Shown one piece after another: positions 16,737-25,986 of a stretch of DNA of 64,000 nucleotides (position 1 is its first letter; each line of letters begins with the position of its first letter). Under the pieces are notes generated by a model that worked only from the letters and a program-made list of their open reading frames with translations, was not told where the DNA came from and did no database searches. Source of the stretch: Streptomyces sp. NBC_00691 (lineage in GTDB: Bacteria > Actinomycetota > Actinomycetes > Streptomycetales > Streptomycetaceae); NCBI RefSeq assembly GCF_036226665.1, contig NZ_CP109007.1, positions 2,148,501 through 2,212,500 on the forward strand, in the 5' to 3' direction. The position numbers were made by a program, and so were the translations under genes.

Positions 16737-18539
16737 TCAGGCCGAGGGCGAGGGGGAGGCCTCGGGCGAGCCGGTGCCGGAGGAGGTCGGCTCGGGGGTC
16801 GGGCTCGGGGTCGCGGTGGGCCCGTTGACCGTCAGCTTGATCTCCGTGGTGCCACCACCGGGCGCGGTGAGGCGGAGCACGTACTCGCCGGCCTTGCCGC
16901 CCGCGAGGATGTCCGGCAGCGAGATCAGGCCGTTCGCGTCGGTCTTCAGGACGAGCGTGCGCACGCCGTCCTTGAACGACGGCCCGTCGGCGCTCTCCTT
17001 GGCTCCCGCGGAGTCGGCGATCACGGCCGTGACGAGCACACCGGGTGCGAGCACGCCCTTCTCCGTGGCCTTCACCTGCACGGACTGGGCGAACGTGGTG
17101 CCGGTGGTGGCCGACAGCGGGTCGCCGCCGACCCTCGCGAGGGCGTCCGCCTGACGCTCGGTGACGGTCGCGGTGAACACGGTCGCGTCCATGCCGCGAC
17201 CCACGACGGTGGCCTTGACCGTGAACGACCCGGTCTTCTCGCCCGCCCGCAGGGTGGGAGCGGCGGCGATGCCGGCCGAGCCCGTGGTGACGGTCGCGGT
17301 CGTCGCGCCGCCGGAGAAGCGGGTGTCGGTGGTGCCGGTGATCTCGAAACGGATGCTCACACCGGTGATCGGCGCGCCGGCGGCGTCGAGTGCCGCGACC
17401 GTCGGGGCCTTGGTGAAGGCACTCTCGGTGGTCGCGGTGAGGGGGCCGGAGGAGACGGCCGCGAGGCGCGCGACCTTGACGGCCGGCGGCACGGTGGGCG
17501 GCACCGGCGGCTTCGTCGGCGGCGTGACCGGGGGCTTCACCGGCGGGGTCGGCTTCGTCGGCGGCTTGGTGACCTCCGAGGGCCCGCCCGGCTTCGTGGG
17601 CTTGGGCTTCGGCCCACCCGTCCCGGACGGCTCCGGAGCGGGGGTCGTCGGGGCCGGCGAGAGCGGTGACGTGGGGCGGTTGTCCTGCCCGCGACCGTCG
17701 CTGCGGTCGACCGGCAGCACGCCCGTGCCGTCCGGGACCTGGTGGGTGCCGCGACGGTAGTACTCGAACCACGACGTGACCGTGTTCAGGTACTCCGTCG
17801 AGCGGTTGTAGCTGAGGATCGCGCGGTCGAGGTCCGCCTTGAGCGCGAGGTTGCGGTCGTTGGCGCAGAGGTAGAGACCGGCGGCCTGCGCGGCGTCGTA
17901 GATGTTGTTCGGGTCCTTCTTCCCGTCGCTGTTCGCGTCCTGGCCCCAGGTGGCCCAGGTGGACGGGATGAACTGCATCGGGCCGACGGCACGGTCATGG
18001 GTGCGGTCACCGTCGAAGGCGCCGCCGTCGGTGTCCGAGATGTTGGCGAATCCGACGCCGTCGAGCTTGGGGCCGAGAATCGGCGAGAGGGTCGTGCCGT
18101 TGGCGTCGACCTGGCCGCCGCGCGCCTGTCCCGACTCGACCTTGCCGATGCCGGCGAGCAGCTGCCAGGGCAGGTTGCATCCGGGGGCGGTCGACCGGAT
18201 CGACTGCTCGGCGCGCTGGTAGGCGGCGAGCACGGACGCGGGTATGCCGGCCTGGGCGGACCCGGTGACCACCGGCAGCTTCACGGGGGGCAGTCCGGGC
18301 TTGTTCGGCGTGTTCAGCGGCGGCAGCTCGGTGTAGTACGGCGAGTCGCCGGTGGCGGAGCCGTCGGCGGGCGGCGCCGCGGTGTCGCCGGCTCCGATGG
18401 CCCGGTCCCCGCCGGCGTTGTCGGTGGGCGGCGGGGTCATCTCCGGTGCCTGCGAGGCGGCGAGCGCGGCGACCGCCGCCGCCACCACCGCACCGCTGGT
18501 GGCCCCCTTGCGCAGCCTGCGGCCCAAGTGCGCTGACAT
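16737..18539 (-). CDS. Secreted lytic transglycosylase with Ig-like domains
   Basis: 600 residues. A signal peptide (LRKGATSGAVVAAAVAALAA) is followed by a short disordered stretch and a transglycosylase domain (about 100-275) of the SLT/MltB type: LLAGIGKVESGQARGGQ holds the catalytic glutamate and VGPMQFIPSTWATWG is the family hallmark. A Pro/Thr/Lys-rich linker (about 280-345) spans the wall. After it come two Ig-like (Big-type) repeats, the first with VRFEITGTTDTRFSGG-like text (SIRFEITGTT) and the second VLVTAVIADSAG, and a Thr/Pro/Ser tail. It would cleave peptidoglycan glycan strands outside the cell during growth or development. The start at 18539 gives a normal signal peptide. Confidence 0.87.
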   Translation of the reverse strand: MSAHLGRRLRKGATSGAVVAAAVAALAASQAPEMTPPPTDNAGGDRAIGAGDTAAPPADGSATGDSPYYTELPPLNTPNKPGLPPVKLPVVTGSAQAGIPASVLAAYQRAEQSIRSTAPGCNLPWQLLAGIGKVESGQARGGQVDANGTTLSPILGPKLDGVGFANISDTDGGAFDGDRTHDRAVGPMQFIPSTWATWGQDANSDGKKDPNNIYDAAQAAGLYLCANDRNLALKADLDRAILSYNRSTEYLNTVTSWFEYYRRGTHQVPDGTGVLPVDRSDGRGQDNRPTSPLSPAPTTPAPEPSGTGGPKPKPTKPGGPSEVTKPPTKPTPPVKPPVTPPTKPPVPPTVPPAVKVARLAAVSSGPLTATTESAFTKAPTVAALDAAGAPITGVSIRFEITGTTDTRFSGGATTATVTTGSAGIAAAPTLRAGEKTGSFTVKATVVGRGMDATVFTATVTERQADALARVGGDPLSATTGTTFAQSVQVKATEKGVLAPGVLVTAVIADSAGAKESADGPSFKDGVRTLVLKTDANGLISLPDILAGGKAGEYVLRLTAPGGGTTEIKLTVNGPTATPSPTPEPTSSGTGSPEASPSPSA

Positions 18540-18799
18540 GTCGGTGTGGTCCCTTCCCCCTCGACTGGGTCCCGCGCTCCCCGCGCGAGACCTCCGGCGA
18601 CCCTATGCCAACTCCGGTCCACCGGGCACCGGCGCCTGACCGGCTTTCACGCTTTCGTCACCTCTCGGCTGCCTGAGGACCGCCCGCGCCGGACGCGGAG
18701 ACCGACCGGACCGGGAACCGGGTGGAGGCTCGGACACCTCTTGCACTGCGGCCGACGATGCGCTCCGGCCGTCGGCACCCAAACCTGGGGGAACACCCG

Positions 18800-19738
18800 T
18801 TGCCGTTCACGTTGAGTCATGCCGCTGCCGTGCTGCCCGGGCTGCGTCGGAACGGGACCGCGCGCGGACCGCTGCTCGCGTCCGCTCTCGTCGCGGGCTC
18901 CTTCGCGCCCGACATGACCTATTTCGCGGCGACGGCCTTCCCGGGGGCGATGGTCTTCGGGGACGTCACCCACTCCGCCCTCGGGATCGTCACGGCCGAT
19001 GTCCTGATCACCGCCGCGCTGGTGGCGCTGTGGCTGACGGTCCGTGAGCCGCTCGTGGTGCTGCTGCCAGCCCGGTGGCGCGGCAGGGTGTACGGCTTCG
19101 TGCGGGGCGGTGTCCGGCGCGACCGGCACCCGGCGGTGCTCGCGGGGTGGTTCGTCCTCTCCGCGGTCGTCGGCTCGACGACCCATGTCGTGTGGGACTC
19201 CTTCACCCACCTCGACCGCTGGGGGACCCGCGCGGTCCCGTTCCTCGGCGACATGGCGGCCGGGTTCCCCGTCTATCTCTACGCCCAGTACGGGAGTTCG
19301 GCGCTGGCGCTCGGTCTCATGACCTGGTTCACGGCACGGGCGCTGCGCTCCGCCGAGGCCGTGGAGCCGCCGGCCGGGGTACGGGTCCCGAGCCGGCGGG
19401 GGCGGCTGCTCGCGGCCGGGCTCATCGGCGGCTGCGTCCTCGCCGGGATGGCCCACCGGGTGCTGCGCTGGGCCGCGTACTGGGGCTGGGACCGGATCGA
19501 GACGCCGCTGGACGTCATTCCGACGGCCTGCTTCGGGGCCGGCGCGGGGCTCGCCGTCGGGCTCGTGCTGTACGGGGCGGGGGTGCGGCTTCTGGGGTCG
19601 GCGACCCTTGCGCGACCGGAGACTCCGGCACCCCCTCCCCCGGTGCCGGGAGAAGGGGACCGCCCGGAATCCCGGGCGAAGCGTCTCGCGCCACCGGCGC
19701 GGGTCGCCGGTGGCGCGGGTTCAGGCTCGGACGCCTAG
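18800..19738 (+). CDS. DUF4184 family membrane protein, TTG start
   Basis: 312 residues. DUF4184 proteins are small polytopic membrane proteins beginning MPFTLSHAA; here the same text LPFTLSHAAAVLPGL begins at a TTG codon at 18800, 9 bases after a GGGGG run, so TTG is the likely start although the frame is open further upstream. About five hydrophobic segments are visible (around 22-40, 58-80, 110-128, 164-184, 208-228). GSTTHVVWDSFTH carries conserved histidines and an aspartate reminiscent of metal-dependent membrane hydrolases (YdjM-like); activity is unproven. Convergent with polA, whose stop is 13 bases away. Confidence 0.8.
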   Translation: MPFTLSHAAAVLPGLRRNGTARGPLLASALVAGSFAPDMTYFAATAFPGAMVFGDVTHSALGIVTADVLITAALVALWLTVREPLVVLLPARWRGRVYGFVRGGVRRDRHPAVLAGWFVLSAVVGSTTHVVWDSFTHLDRWGTRAVPFLGDMAAGFPVYLYAQYGSSALALGLMTWFTARALRSAEAVEPPAGVRVPSRRGRLLAAGLIGGCVLAGMAHRVLRWAAYWGWDRIETPLDVIPTACFGAGAGLAVGLVLYGAGVRLLGSATLARPETPAPPPPVPGEGDRPESRAKRLAPPARVAGGAGSGSDA

Positions 19739-19751
19739 CTGTCGTGCCGGG

Positions 19752-22463
19752 TCAGTGGGCCGCCGAGTCCCAGTCGTGGCCCACGCCCACCGAGACGTCC
19801 AGGGGGGCGCGGAGGTCGGCCGCGGCCGACATCTGTTCGCGGACCAGGGCCTCGACCTGCTCGCGCTCGCCGGGGGCGAGTTCGAGCACGATTTCGTCGT
19901 GGACCTGGAGGAGCATCCGGGAGGCCAGGCCCGCCTCGGTCAGCGCCCGGTCGACGCCCAGCATCGCGACCTTCACGATGTCGGCGGCCGTGCCCTGGAT
20001 CGGGGCGTTGAGCGCCATCCGCTCGGCGGCCTCGCGGCGCTGGCGGTTGTCGCTGTTGAGGTCGGGCAGGTAGCGCCGACGGCCGAGCATGGTCTCGGTG
20101 TAGCCCGTGGCGCGGGCCTCGTCGACGACGCGGCGCAGGTAGTCACGTACCCCGCCGAAGCGCTCGAAGTAGGTGTCCATCAGGCCGCGGGCCTCGCCCG
20201 GGTCGATGTTCAGCTGCTGCGAGAGACCGAAGGCGGAGAGGCCGTAGGCCAGGCCGTAGGACATGGCCTTGATCTTGCGGCGCATCTCGGCGTCGACGGC
20301 GGACCGCTCGACGGAGAAGACCTGGGAGGCGACGGTGGTGTGGAGGTCCTCGCCGGAGGTGAAGGCCTCGATCAGGCCCTCGTCCTCGGAGAGGTGCGCC
20401 ATGACGCGGAGCTCGATCTGGCTGTAGTCGGCGGTCATCAGGGCCTCGAAGCCCTCGCCGACGACGAAGCCGTGCCGGATGGCGCGGCCCTCGTCCGTCC
20501 GTACCGGCACGTTCTGCAGGTTGGGGTCGGTGGAGGAGAGACGCCCGGTGGCGGCCACCGTCTGGCTGAAGGTGGTGTGGATGCGCCCGTCGGCACCGAT
20601 CGTCTTGATCAGGCCCTCGACGGTGGAGCGCAACCGGGCCTGCTCGCGGTGGCGGAGCATGATCACGGGCAGGTCGTGCTCGGTCTGGCCGGCCAGCCAG
20701 GCGAGCGCGTCCGCGTCCGTGGTGTAGCCGGTCTTGGTCTTCTTGGTCTTCGGCAGGTTCAGCTCGCCGAAGAAGACCTCCTGGAGCTGCTTGGGCGAGC
20801 CGAGGTTGAACTCGTGGCCGACGGAGGAGTGCGCCTCCTTCACGGCCTGCTGCACGGCCCCGGCGAACTGCTGCTCCATGGCCTCCAGGTGGTCGCGGTC
20901 GGCGGCGATGCCGTTCCGCTCCAGGCGGGCGAGGAGGGCGGAGGTGGGCAGCTCGACGTCGTGGAGGAGCTCGCGGGCGCCGACCTCGCCGAGCTTCTCC
21001 TCGAAGGCCACGGCCAGGTCGAGGACGGCCCGCGCCTGGGTCATGAGGGCATCGGCCTCGGCGCTGTCGTCGGCGCCGAAGGCGAGCTGGCCGTCGGCGG
21101 CGGCCGCGGGGGCGAGCTCCCGGTGGAGGTACTCCACGGAGAGCGCGTCGAGCGCGAAGGAGCGCCGGCCGGGCTTCACGAGGTAGGCGGCGAGGGCGGT
21201 GTCCATGGTGACGCCCGCGATGCTCCAGCCGTGCTCCGGGAAGACCCGCATGGCGCCCTTGGCGTTGTGCATGACCTTCGGCCGGTCGGCGTCGGCGATC
21301 CAGGCGGCCCAGGCGCGCTCGTCGGCCTCGTCGAGCGCGCTGGGCTCGAACCACGCGGCGGCGCCGCCGGCGGCGGCGAGGGCGATCTCGCCGACGTTCC
21401 CCGTGCCGAGGGCCCAGGTGTCGACGGTGGCGATGCCGAGGGGCTCGGTGCCGTGCTCGGCGAGCCAGGGGGCGAGCTCGCCGGCGCCGAGGACGGTGCC
21501 GTCGATCTCGACGCCCGCCTCGGGTGCCGGGGCGGCGTCCTCGGCGGCGCCGGGGTCGACGGCGAGGAGCCGCTCGCGCAGCGAGGGGTTGCGGATCTCC
21601 AGGGTGTCGAGGACGAGGGCGACGGCCCCGCGGTCGTACGGCTCGCGGGCGAGGTCCGTGACGCCCTTCGGCAGCTCGACGTCCGTGACCATCGCGGTCA
21701 GGCGGCGGTTGAGCTTGACCGACTCCAGGTGGTCGCGGAAGTTCTGGCCGGCCTTGCCCTTGACCTCCTCGGCGCGCTCGACGAGCTCGTCGAAGGAGCC
21801 GAACTGGTTGATCCACTTGGCCGCGGTCTTCTCGCCGACGCCGGGGATGCCGGGCAGGTTGTCCGACGGGTCGCCTCGCAGGGCCGCGAAGTCGGGGTAC
21901 TGCGAGGGCGTGAGGCCGTACTTCTCCTGGACCTTCTCCGGGGTGAAGCGGGTGAGCTCGGAGACGCCCTTGGTCGGGTAGAGCACGGTGGTGTGGTCGG
22001 AGACCAGCTGGAAGGAGTCCCGGTCGCCGGTGACGATCAGGACCTCGAAGCCGGCGGCCTCGGCCTGGGTGGCGAGGGTCGCGATGACGTCGTCGGCCTC
22101 GAAGCCGTCGACGGCGAACCGCGGCGCGTTCATCGCGTCGAGGAGCTCGCCGATCAGCTCGACCTGCCCCTTGAACTCGTCGGGGGTCTTGGAGCGGTTC
22201 GCCTTGTACTCGGGGAACTCCTCGGACCGCCAGGTCTTGCGGGACACGTCGAAGGCGACCGCGAAGTGCGTGGGCGCCTCGTCGCGCAGCGTGTTCGCCA
22301 GCATCGAGGCGAACCCGTAGATCGCGTTCGTCGGCTGTCCGGTCGCGGTGGTGAAGTTCTCCGCGGGCAGCGCGAAGAACGCCCGGTACGCGAGCGAGTG
22401 CCCGTCCATGAGGAGCAGGCGGGGGCGGGTGTCTGCGGGGTTCTTCGATGCTGTCTCGGCCAC
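19752..22463 (-). CDS. polA: DNA polymerase I
   Basis: 903 residues, normal for Streptomyces. Residues about 12-300 are the 5'-3' exonuclease (LLLMDGHSLAYRAFFAL, DGFEADDVIATLA, GDRDSFQLVS). The middle (about 310-500) is the remnant of the 3'-5' exonuclease fold without its metal-binding acidic residues, as usual in this phylum. The polymerase domain (about 510-903) has motif A ADYSQIELRVMAH, motif B RRKIKAMSYGLAYGLS and motif C LQVHDEIVLE. It removes RNA primers and fills gaps in repair. GTG at 22463 is preceded by AGGA at about 9 bases; the frame is open a little further but without similarity. Confidence 0.96.
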   Translation of the reverse strand: MAETASKNPADTRPRLLLMDGHSLAYRAFFALPAENFTTATGQPTNAIYGFASMLANTLRDEAPTHFAVAFDVSRKTWRSEEFPEYKANRSKTPDEFKGQVELIGELLDAMNAPRFAVDGFEADDVIATLATQAEAAGFEVLIVTGDRDSFQLVSDHTTVLYPTKGVSELTRFTPEKVQEKYGLTPSQYPDFAALRGDPSDNLPGIPGVGEKTAAKWINQFGSFDELVERAEEVKGKAGQNFRDHLESVKLNRRLTAMVTDVELPKGVTDLAREPYDRGAVALVLDTLEIRNPSLRERLLAVDPGAAEDAAPAPEAGVEIDGTVLGAGELAPWLAEHGTEPLGIATVDTWALGTGNVGEIALAAAGGAAAWFEPSALDEADERAWAAWIADADRPKVMHNAKGAMRVFPEHGWSIAGVTMDTALAAYLVKPGRRSFALDALSVEYLHRELAPAAAADGQLAFGADDSAEADALMTQARAVLDLAVAFEEKLGEVGARELLHDVELPTSALLARLERNGIAADRDHLEAMEQQFAGAVQQAVKEAHSSVGHEFNLGSPKQLQEVFFGELNLPKTKKTKTGYTTDADALAWLAGQTEHDLPVIMLRHREQARLRSTVEGLIKTIGADGRIHTTFSQTVAATGRLSSTDPNLQNVPVRTDEGRAIRHGFVVGEGFEALMTADYSQIELRVMAHLSEDEGLIEAFTSGEDLHTTVASQVFSVERSAVDAEMRRKIKAMSYGLAYGLSAFGLSQQLNIDPGEARGLMDTYFERFGGVRDYLRRVVDEARATGYTETMLGRRRYLPDLNSDNRQRREAAERMALNAPIQGTAADIVKVAMLGVDRALTEAGLASRMLLQVHDEIVLELAPGEREQVEALVREQMSAAADLRAPLDVSVGVGHDWDSAAH

Positions 22464-22597
22464 ATGACGATCCTGCCACGGACGACTGACAATCCCGCCC
22501 ACCGATCCCGTCGGCACCGGCGGGGTGCCGGGCTGTCACCGCCGCGTGACAGGATCGGAGACGTACGCCGCAGGATTACCGCTCAAGGGAGAGCGCG

Positions 22598-24880
22598 ATG
22601 GTCAGCAAGCCGCCGGTCGGCGACCCGGTCCAGGACGCACCGCAGGTCACGCCGCCGCAGCACGCCGCCGCCGGGCTGCCCGCCATCGGGCACACCCTGC
22701 GGATCGCCCAGGAGCAGATGGGGCTGCGGCGCACCGCGCGGACCCTGCTCAAGGTCAACCAGAAGGACGGCTTCGACTGTCCCGGCTGCGCCTGGCCCGA
22801 AGAGGACAAGCGGCATGTGGCGGAGTTCTGCGAGAACGGCGCGAAGGCGGTCGCGGAGGAGGCGACGCTGCGCCGGGTGACCCCGGAGTTCTTCGCCGCG
22901 CACCCGCTGGCGGACCTGGCGACCCGCAGCGGGTACTGGCTGGGCCAGCAGGGCCGGATCACGGAGCCGATGCTGCTGCCCGAGGGCGGCGACCGGTACG
23001 AGCCGGTGACCTGGGAGCGGGCCTTCGCGATCCTGGCGGAGGAGCTGCGGGCCCTCGCCTCGCCCGACGAGGCGCTCTTCTACACCTCGGGGCGGACGAG
23101 CAACGAGGCGGCGTTCCTGCTGCAGCTCTTCGCCCGCGAGTTCGGTACGAACAACCTGCCGGACTGTTCCAACATGTGCCACGAGTCCTCGGGCTCGGCG
23201 CTGACGGAGACCATCGGCATCGGCAAGGGCAGTGTCTCCCTGGAGGACCTGCACCGGGCGGACCTGATCATCGTGGCCGGGCAGAACCCGGGGACGAACC
23301 ATCCGCGGATGCTGTCGGCCCTGGAGAAGGCCAAGGCGGGCGGCGCGCGGATCATCTCGGTCAATCCGCTGCCCGAGGCGGGCCTGGAGCGGTTCAAGAA
23401 CCCGCAGACCCCGCAGGGCATGCTCAGGGGCGCCGCGCTCAACGACCTCTTCCTGCAGATCCGGATCGGCGGCGACCAGGCCCTCTTCCGGCTCCTGAAC
23501 AAGCTGGTCCTGGAGACGCCCGGGGCGGTCGACGAGGAGTTCGTACGCGAACACACGCATGGGTACGAGGAGTTCGCGGCGGCGGCCGAGGGGGCCGACT
23601 GGGACGAGACCCTCGCCGCGACCGGTCTGGAGCGTCCGGAGATCGAGCGGGCGCTGGAGATGGTGCTCGCGTCGGAGCGGACCGTGGTGTGCTGGGCGAT
23701 GGGTCTCACCCAGCACAAGCACTCGGTGCCGACCATCCGTGAGGTGGTCAACCTCCTCCTCCTGCGCGGGGCCATCGGCCGGCCGGGCGCGGGGGTGTGC
23801 CCGGTCCGCGGCCATTCGAACGTGCAGGGCGACCGCACGATGGGGATCTTCGAGCGGCCCGCGCCCGCCTTCCTCGACGCCCTGGACAAGGAGTTCGGGA
23901 TCGTCTCGCCGCGCCACCACGGCTTCGACGTGGTCCGGTCGATCCAGGCGCTGCGGGACGGCGAGGCGAAGGTGTTCTTCGCGATGGGCGGCAACTTCGT
24001 GGGGGCGACGCCCGACACGGAGGTGACGGAGGCGGCGATGCGCCGGGCCCGGCTGACCGTCCACGTCTCGACGAAACTGAACCGCTCGCACGCGGTGACG
24101 GGCACGCGCGCGTTGATCCTGCCCACGCTCGGCCGTACCGACAAGGACGTGCAGGCGAGCGGCAAGCAGTTCGTGACCGTCGAGGACTCGATGAGCCAGG
24201 TGCACGCCTCGCGGGGCAATCTGCCGCCCGCGAGCCCGCTCCTGCTGTCCGAGCCGGCGATCGTGGCACGGATGGCCCGCGCCGTCCTCGGCGACGGATC
24301 GGCCACGCCCTGGGAGGAGTTCGAGGCCGACTACGCCACGATCCGGGACCGCATCGCGCGCGTGGTGCCCGGTTTCGAGGACTTCAACGCCCGCCTCGCG
24401 GCGGACCCGGGGGGCTTCCGGCTGCCGCACGGGCCGCGCGACGAGCGCCGGTTCCCGACGAAGACCGGCAAGGCCAACTTCACGGCGGCGCCCGTGGAGT
24501 ACCCCCGGGTTCCGGAGGGGCGGCTGGTCCTCCAGACGCTGCGCTCGCACGACCAGTACAACACCACGATCTACGGCCTCGACGACCGCTACCGGGGCAT
24601 CAAGGGGGGCCGCCGGGTCGTCCTGGTCCATCCCGAGGACGCGGCGGCGCTGGGCTTCGCGGACGGGGCGTACGCGGATCTGGTGAGCGAGTGGACGGAC
24701 GGCAGCGAGCGGCGGGCGCCCGGCTTCCGGGTGGTGCACTACCCGACGTCCCGGGGGTGCGCGGCGGCCTACTACCCGGAGACGAACGTGCTCGTGCCGC
24801 TGGAGTCCACGGCGGACGTCAGCAACACCCCCGCGAGCAAGTCCGTGATCGTCCGTCTGGAAGAATCCGCCTCCGCCTAA
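22598..24880 (+). CDS. Molybdopterin oxidoreductase, FdhF/YdeP family
   Basis: 760 residues. Related to formate dehydrogenase alpha subunits but of the YdeP branch, which lacks the N-terminal [4Fe-4S] cysteine set; only DCPGC (about residue 61) and a few single cysteines are seen. NMCHESSGSAL holds the likely Mo-ligand cysteine. LIIVAGQNPGTNHPRML, VRGHSNVQGDRTMGI and FAMGGNFVGATPD are bis-MGD binding segments, and KTGKANFTAAPVE begins the C-terminal cofactor-binding domain. In E. coli YdeP is linked to acid resistance; the substrate here is unknown. Divergent from polA across 134 bases; a thioesterase gene follows 65 bases downstream. Confidence 0.88.
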   Translation: MVSKPPVGDPVQDAPQVTPPQHAAAGLPAIGHTLRIAQEQMGLRRTARTLLKVNQKDGFDCPGCAWPEEDKRHVAEFCENGAKAVAEEATLRRVTPEFFAAHPLADLATRSGYWLGQQGRITEPMLLPEGGDRYEPVTWERAFAILAEELRALASPDEALFYTSGRTSNEAAFLLQLFAREFGTNNLPDCSNMCHESSGSALTETIGIGKGSVSLEDLHRADLIIVAGQNPGTNHPRMLSALEKAKAGGARIISVNPLPEAGLERFKNPQTPQGMLRGAALNDLFLQIRIGGDQALFRLLNKLVLETPGAVDEEFVREHTHGYEEFAAAAEGADWDETLAATGLERPEIERALEMVLASERTVVCWAMGLTQHKHSVPTIREVVNLLLLRGAIGRPGAGVCPVRGHSNVQGDRTMGIFERPAPAFLDALDKEFGIVSPRHHGFDVVRSIQALRDGEAKVFFAMGGNFVGATPDTEVTEAAMRRARLTVHVSTKLNRSHAVTGTRALILPTLGRTDKDVQASGKQFVTVEDSMSQVHASRGNLPPASPLLLSEPAIVARMARAVLGDGSATPWEEFEADYATIRDRIARVVPGFEDFNARLAADPGGFRLPHGPRDERRFPTKTGKANFTAAPVEYPRVPEGRLVLQTLRSHDQYNTTIYGLDDRYRGIKGGRRVVLVHPEDAAALGFADGAYADLVSEWTDGSERRAPGFRVVHYPTSRGCAAAYYPETNVLVPLESTADVSNTPASKSVIVRLEESASA

Positions 24881-24945
24881 GCGTTTGCTCAGGCAGCTCA
24901 GGAAGACCAGCCGTACGAAGACGTACGAAACGAACGGAGCCGGGC

Positions 24946-25440
24946 ATGGGTGAGCAGCAGCACGTGAAGTTCCCGCAGGAGGTCCTCGACGAGTACGCGG
25001 CGCTGGGTGTCGACCTCCCGGCGCTGTTCTCGGCCGGGCACCTCGGCAACCGGATGGGGGTCCAGGTCCTGGAGGCCTCCGCCGAGCGGGTCGTCGGCAC
25101 CATGCCCGTGGAGGGCAACACCCAGCCGTACGGTCTGCTGCACGGCGGCGCCTCGGCGGTGCTCGCGGAGACGCTGGGCTCCATCGGTTCGATGCTGCAC
25201 GGCGGGGTGTCGAAGATCGCGGTGGGCGTCGACCTGAACTGCACCCACCACCGGGGGGTGCGCAGCGGTCTGGTGACCGGTGTGGCGACCCCGGTGCACC
25301 GCGGGCGGTCGACGGCCACGTACGAGATCGTGATCACCGACGAGCAGGACAAGCGGGTGTGCACCGCGCGGCTGACGTGTCTGCTGCGTGAGGTCACCGC
25401 GAAGGACGCGTCCAGCATTCCGGACACCTCGAACGCCTGA
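24946..25440 (+). CDS. PaaI-type hotdog thioesterase
   Basis: 164 residues of the hotdog fold. MPVEGNTQPYGLLHGGASAVL contains the HGG motif that positions the thioester, and LAETLGSIGSM continues the central helix with its conserved glutamate (catalytic base in PaaI enzymes). It hydrolyses an acyl- or aryl-CoA thioester; aromatic substrates are common in this group. GGAGC lies 6 bases before the ATG. Its position 65 bases behind the YdeP-like gene suggests read-through, but no shared pathway is evident. Confidence 0.88.
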   Translation: MGEQQHVKFPQEVLDEYAALGVDLPALFSAGHLGNRMGVQVLEASAERVVGTMPVEGNTQPYGLLHGGASAVLAETLGSIGSMLHGGVSKIAVGVDLNCTHHRGVRSGLVTGVATPVHRGRSTATYEIVITDEQDKRVCTARLTCLLREVTAKDASSIPDTSNA

Positions 25441-25478
25441 GCGGTGACATACGGGGCCTGACCAGCCACGCACGACAG

Positions 25479-25506
25479 AGGGGCGGCACCTGCCGGTGCC
25501 GCCCCT
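25479..25506 (+). terminator. Terminator after the thioesterase gene
   Basis: A perfect 12-bp stem (AGGGGCGGCACC, 25479-25490, pairing with 25495-25506) with loop TGCC, followed by TT and lying 39 bases past the stop codon. Strong intrinsic terminator of the actinobacterial type. Confidence 0.88.
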
Positions 25507-25986
25507 TCGGCGTTCCCCGGCCGGCTCCGCCCCCGATTTCGTCACGCTGTGTCACATGCACAAGGGCTTTCGGTGCGGGAACCGGAGGGGCCGGTTCGTC
25601 CGCTCAGGTTTCTGCCGTTGTCCGATATCCGGAGAGTCCGCTGAGCGGACCGTCAGTACCAAGAATCGCTCAAGCCCCTTAGCGGAACTGCGCGTTCTCA
25701 CTATGTGAACACCGCATTACAGCCCCCTATGCCCCGGTTTTCCCACCCGACGCGCACACACTTTCCCCGTCGGCATAACAAGACAGTCACATCCTGTCCT
25801 CGGCGCTCCCCGACCCTCCCCACCTGCGCTTAGAGTCACCGCCAGTCACCGCGCCGCCGGGCGCGTTCTACTGCACGGCCCTGTACCAACCCCAGTACGG
25901 CCCGGCGTTCCAAAACGGCACCCCTCGCTCCGCAGCTTCACGGCACCGCCTCATCCGAGGGGGCCGCGCCAGGGAAAGGACCCTTC
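25507..25986 (+). promoter_or_regulatory. Long upstream region of the liv operon with two inverted repeats
   Basis: 480 bases without a gene. The first half is noticeably more AT-rich than its surroundings. It contains AACCGG-N5-CCGGTT (25580-25596) and the palindrome GTCCGC-TGA-GCGGAC (25636-25650), plus another GTCCGCT half-site at 25598. These could be operators for control of branched-chain amino acid uptake. A TAGAGT hexamer near 25832 is a possible -10 box but has no good -35 partner. The remainder near the livK start is unremarkable. Confidence 0.4.

Noticed and set aside
18540..18799. Upstream region of the transglycosylase gene, considered for a c-di-AMP (ydaO-type) riboswitch as found before Streptomyces wall hydrolases
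   Set aside because: I could not find the conserved core segments; nothing beyond ordinary promoter-sized sequence is supported.
19608..22880. 1090-codon plus-strand frame opposite polA
   Set aside because: Shadow of polA; composition is artificial and no domain is recognisable.
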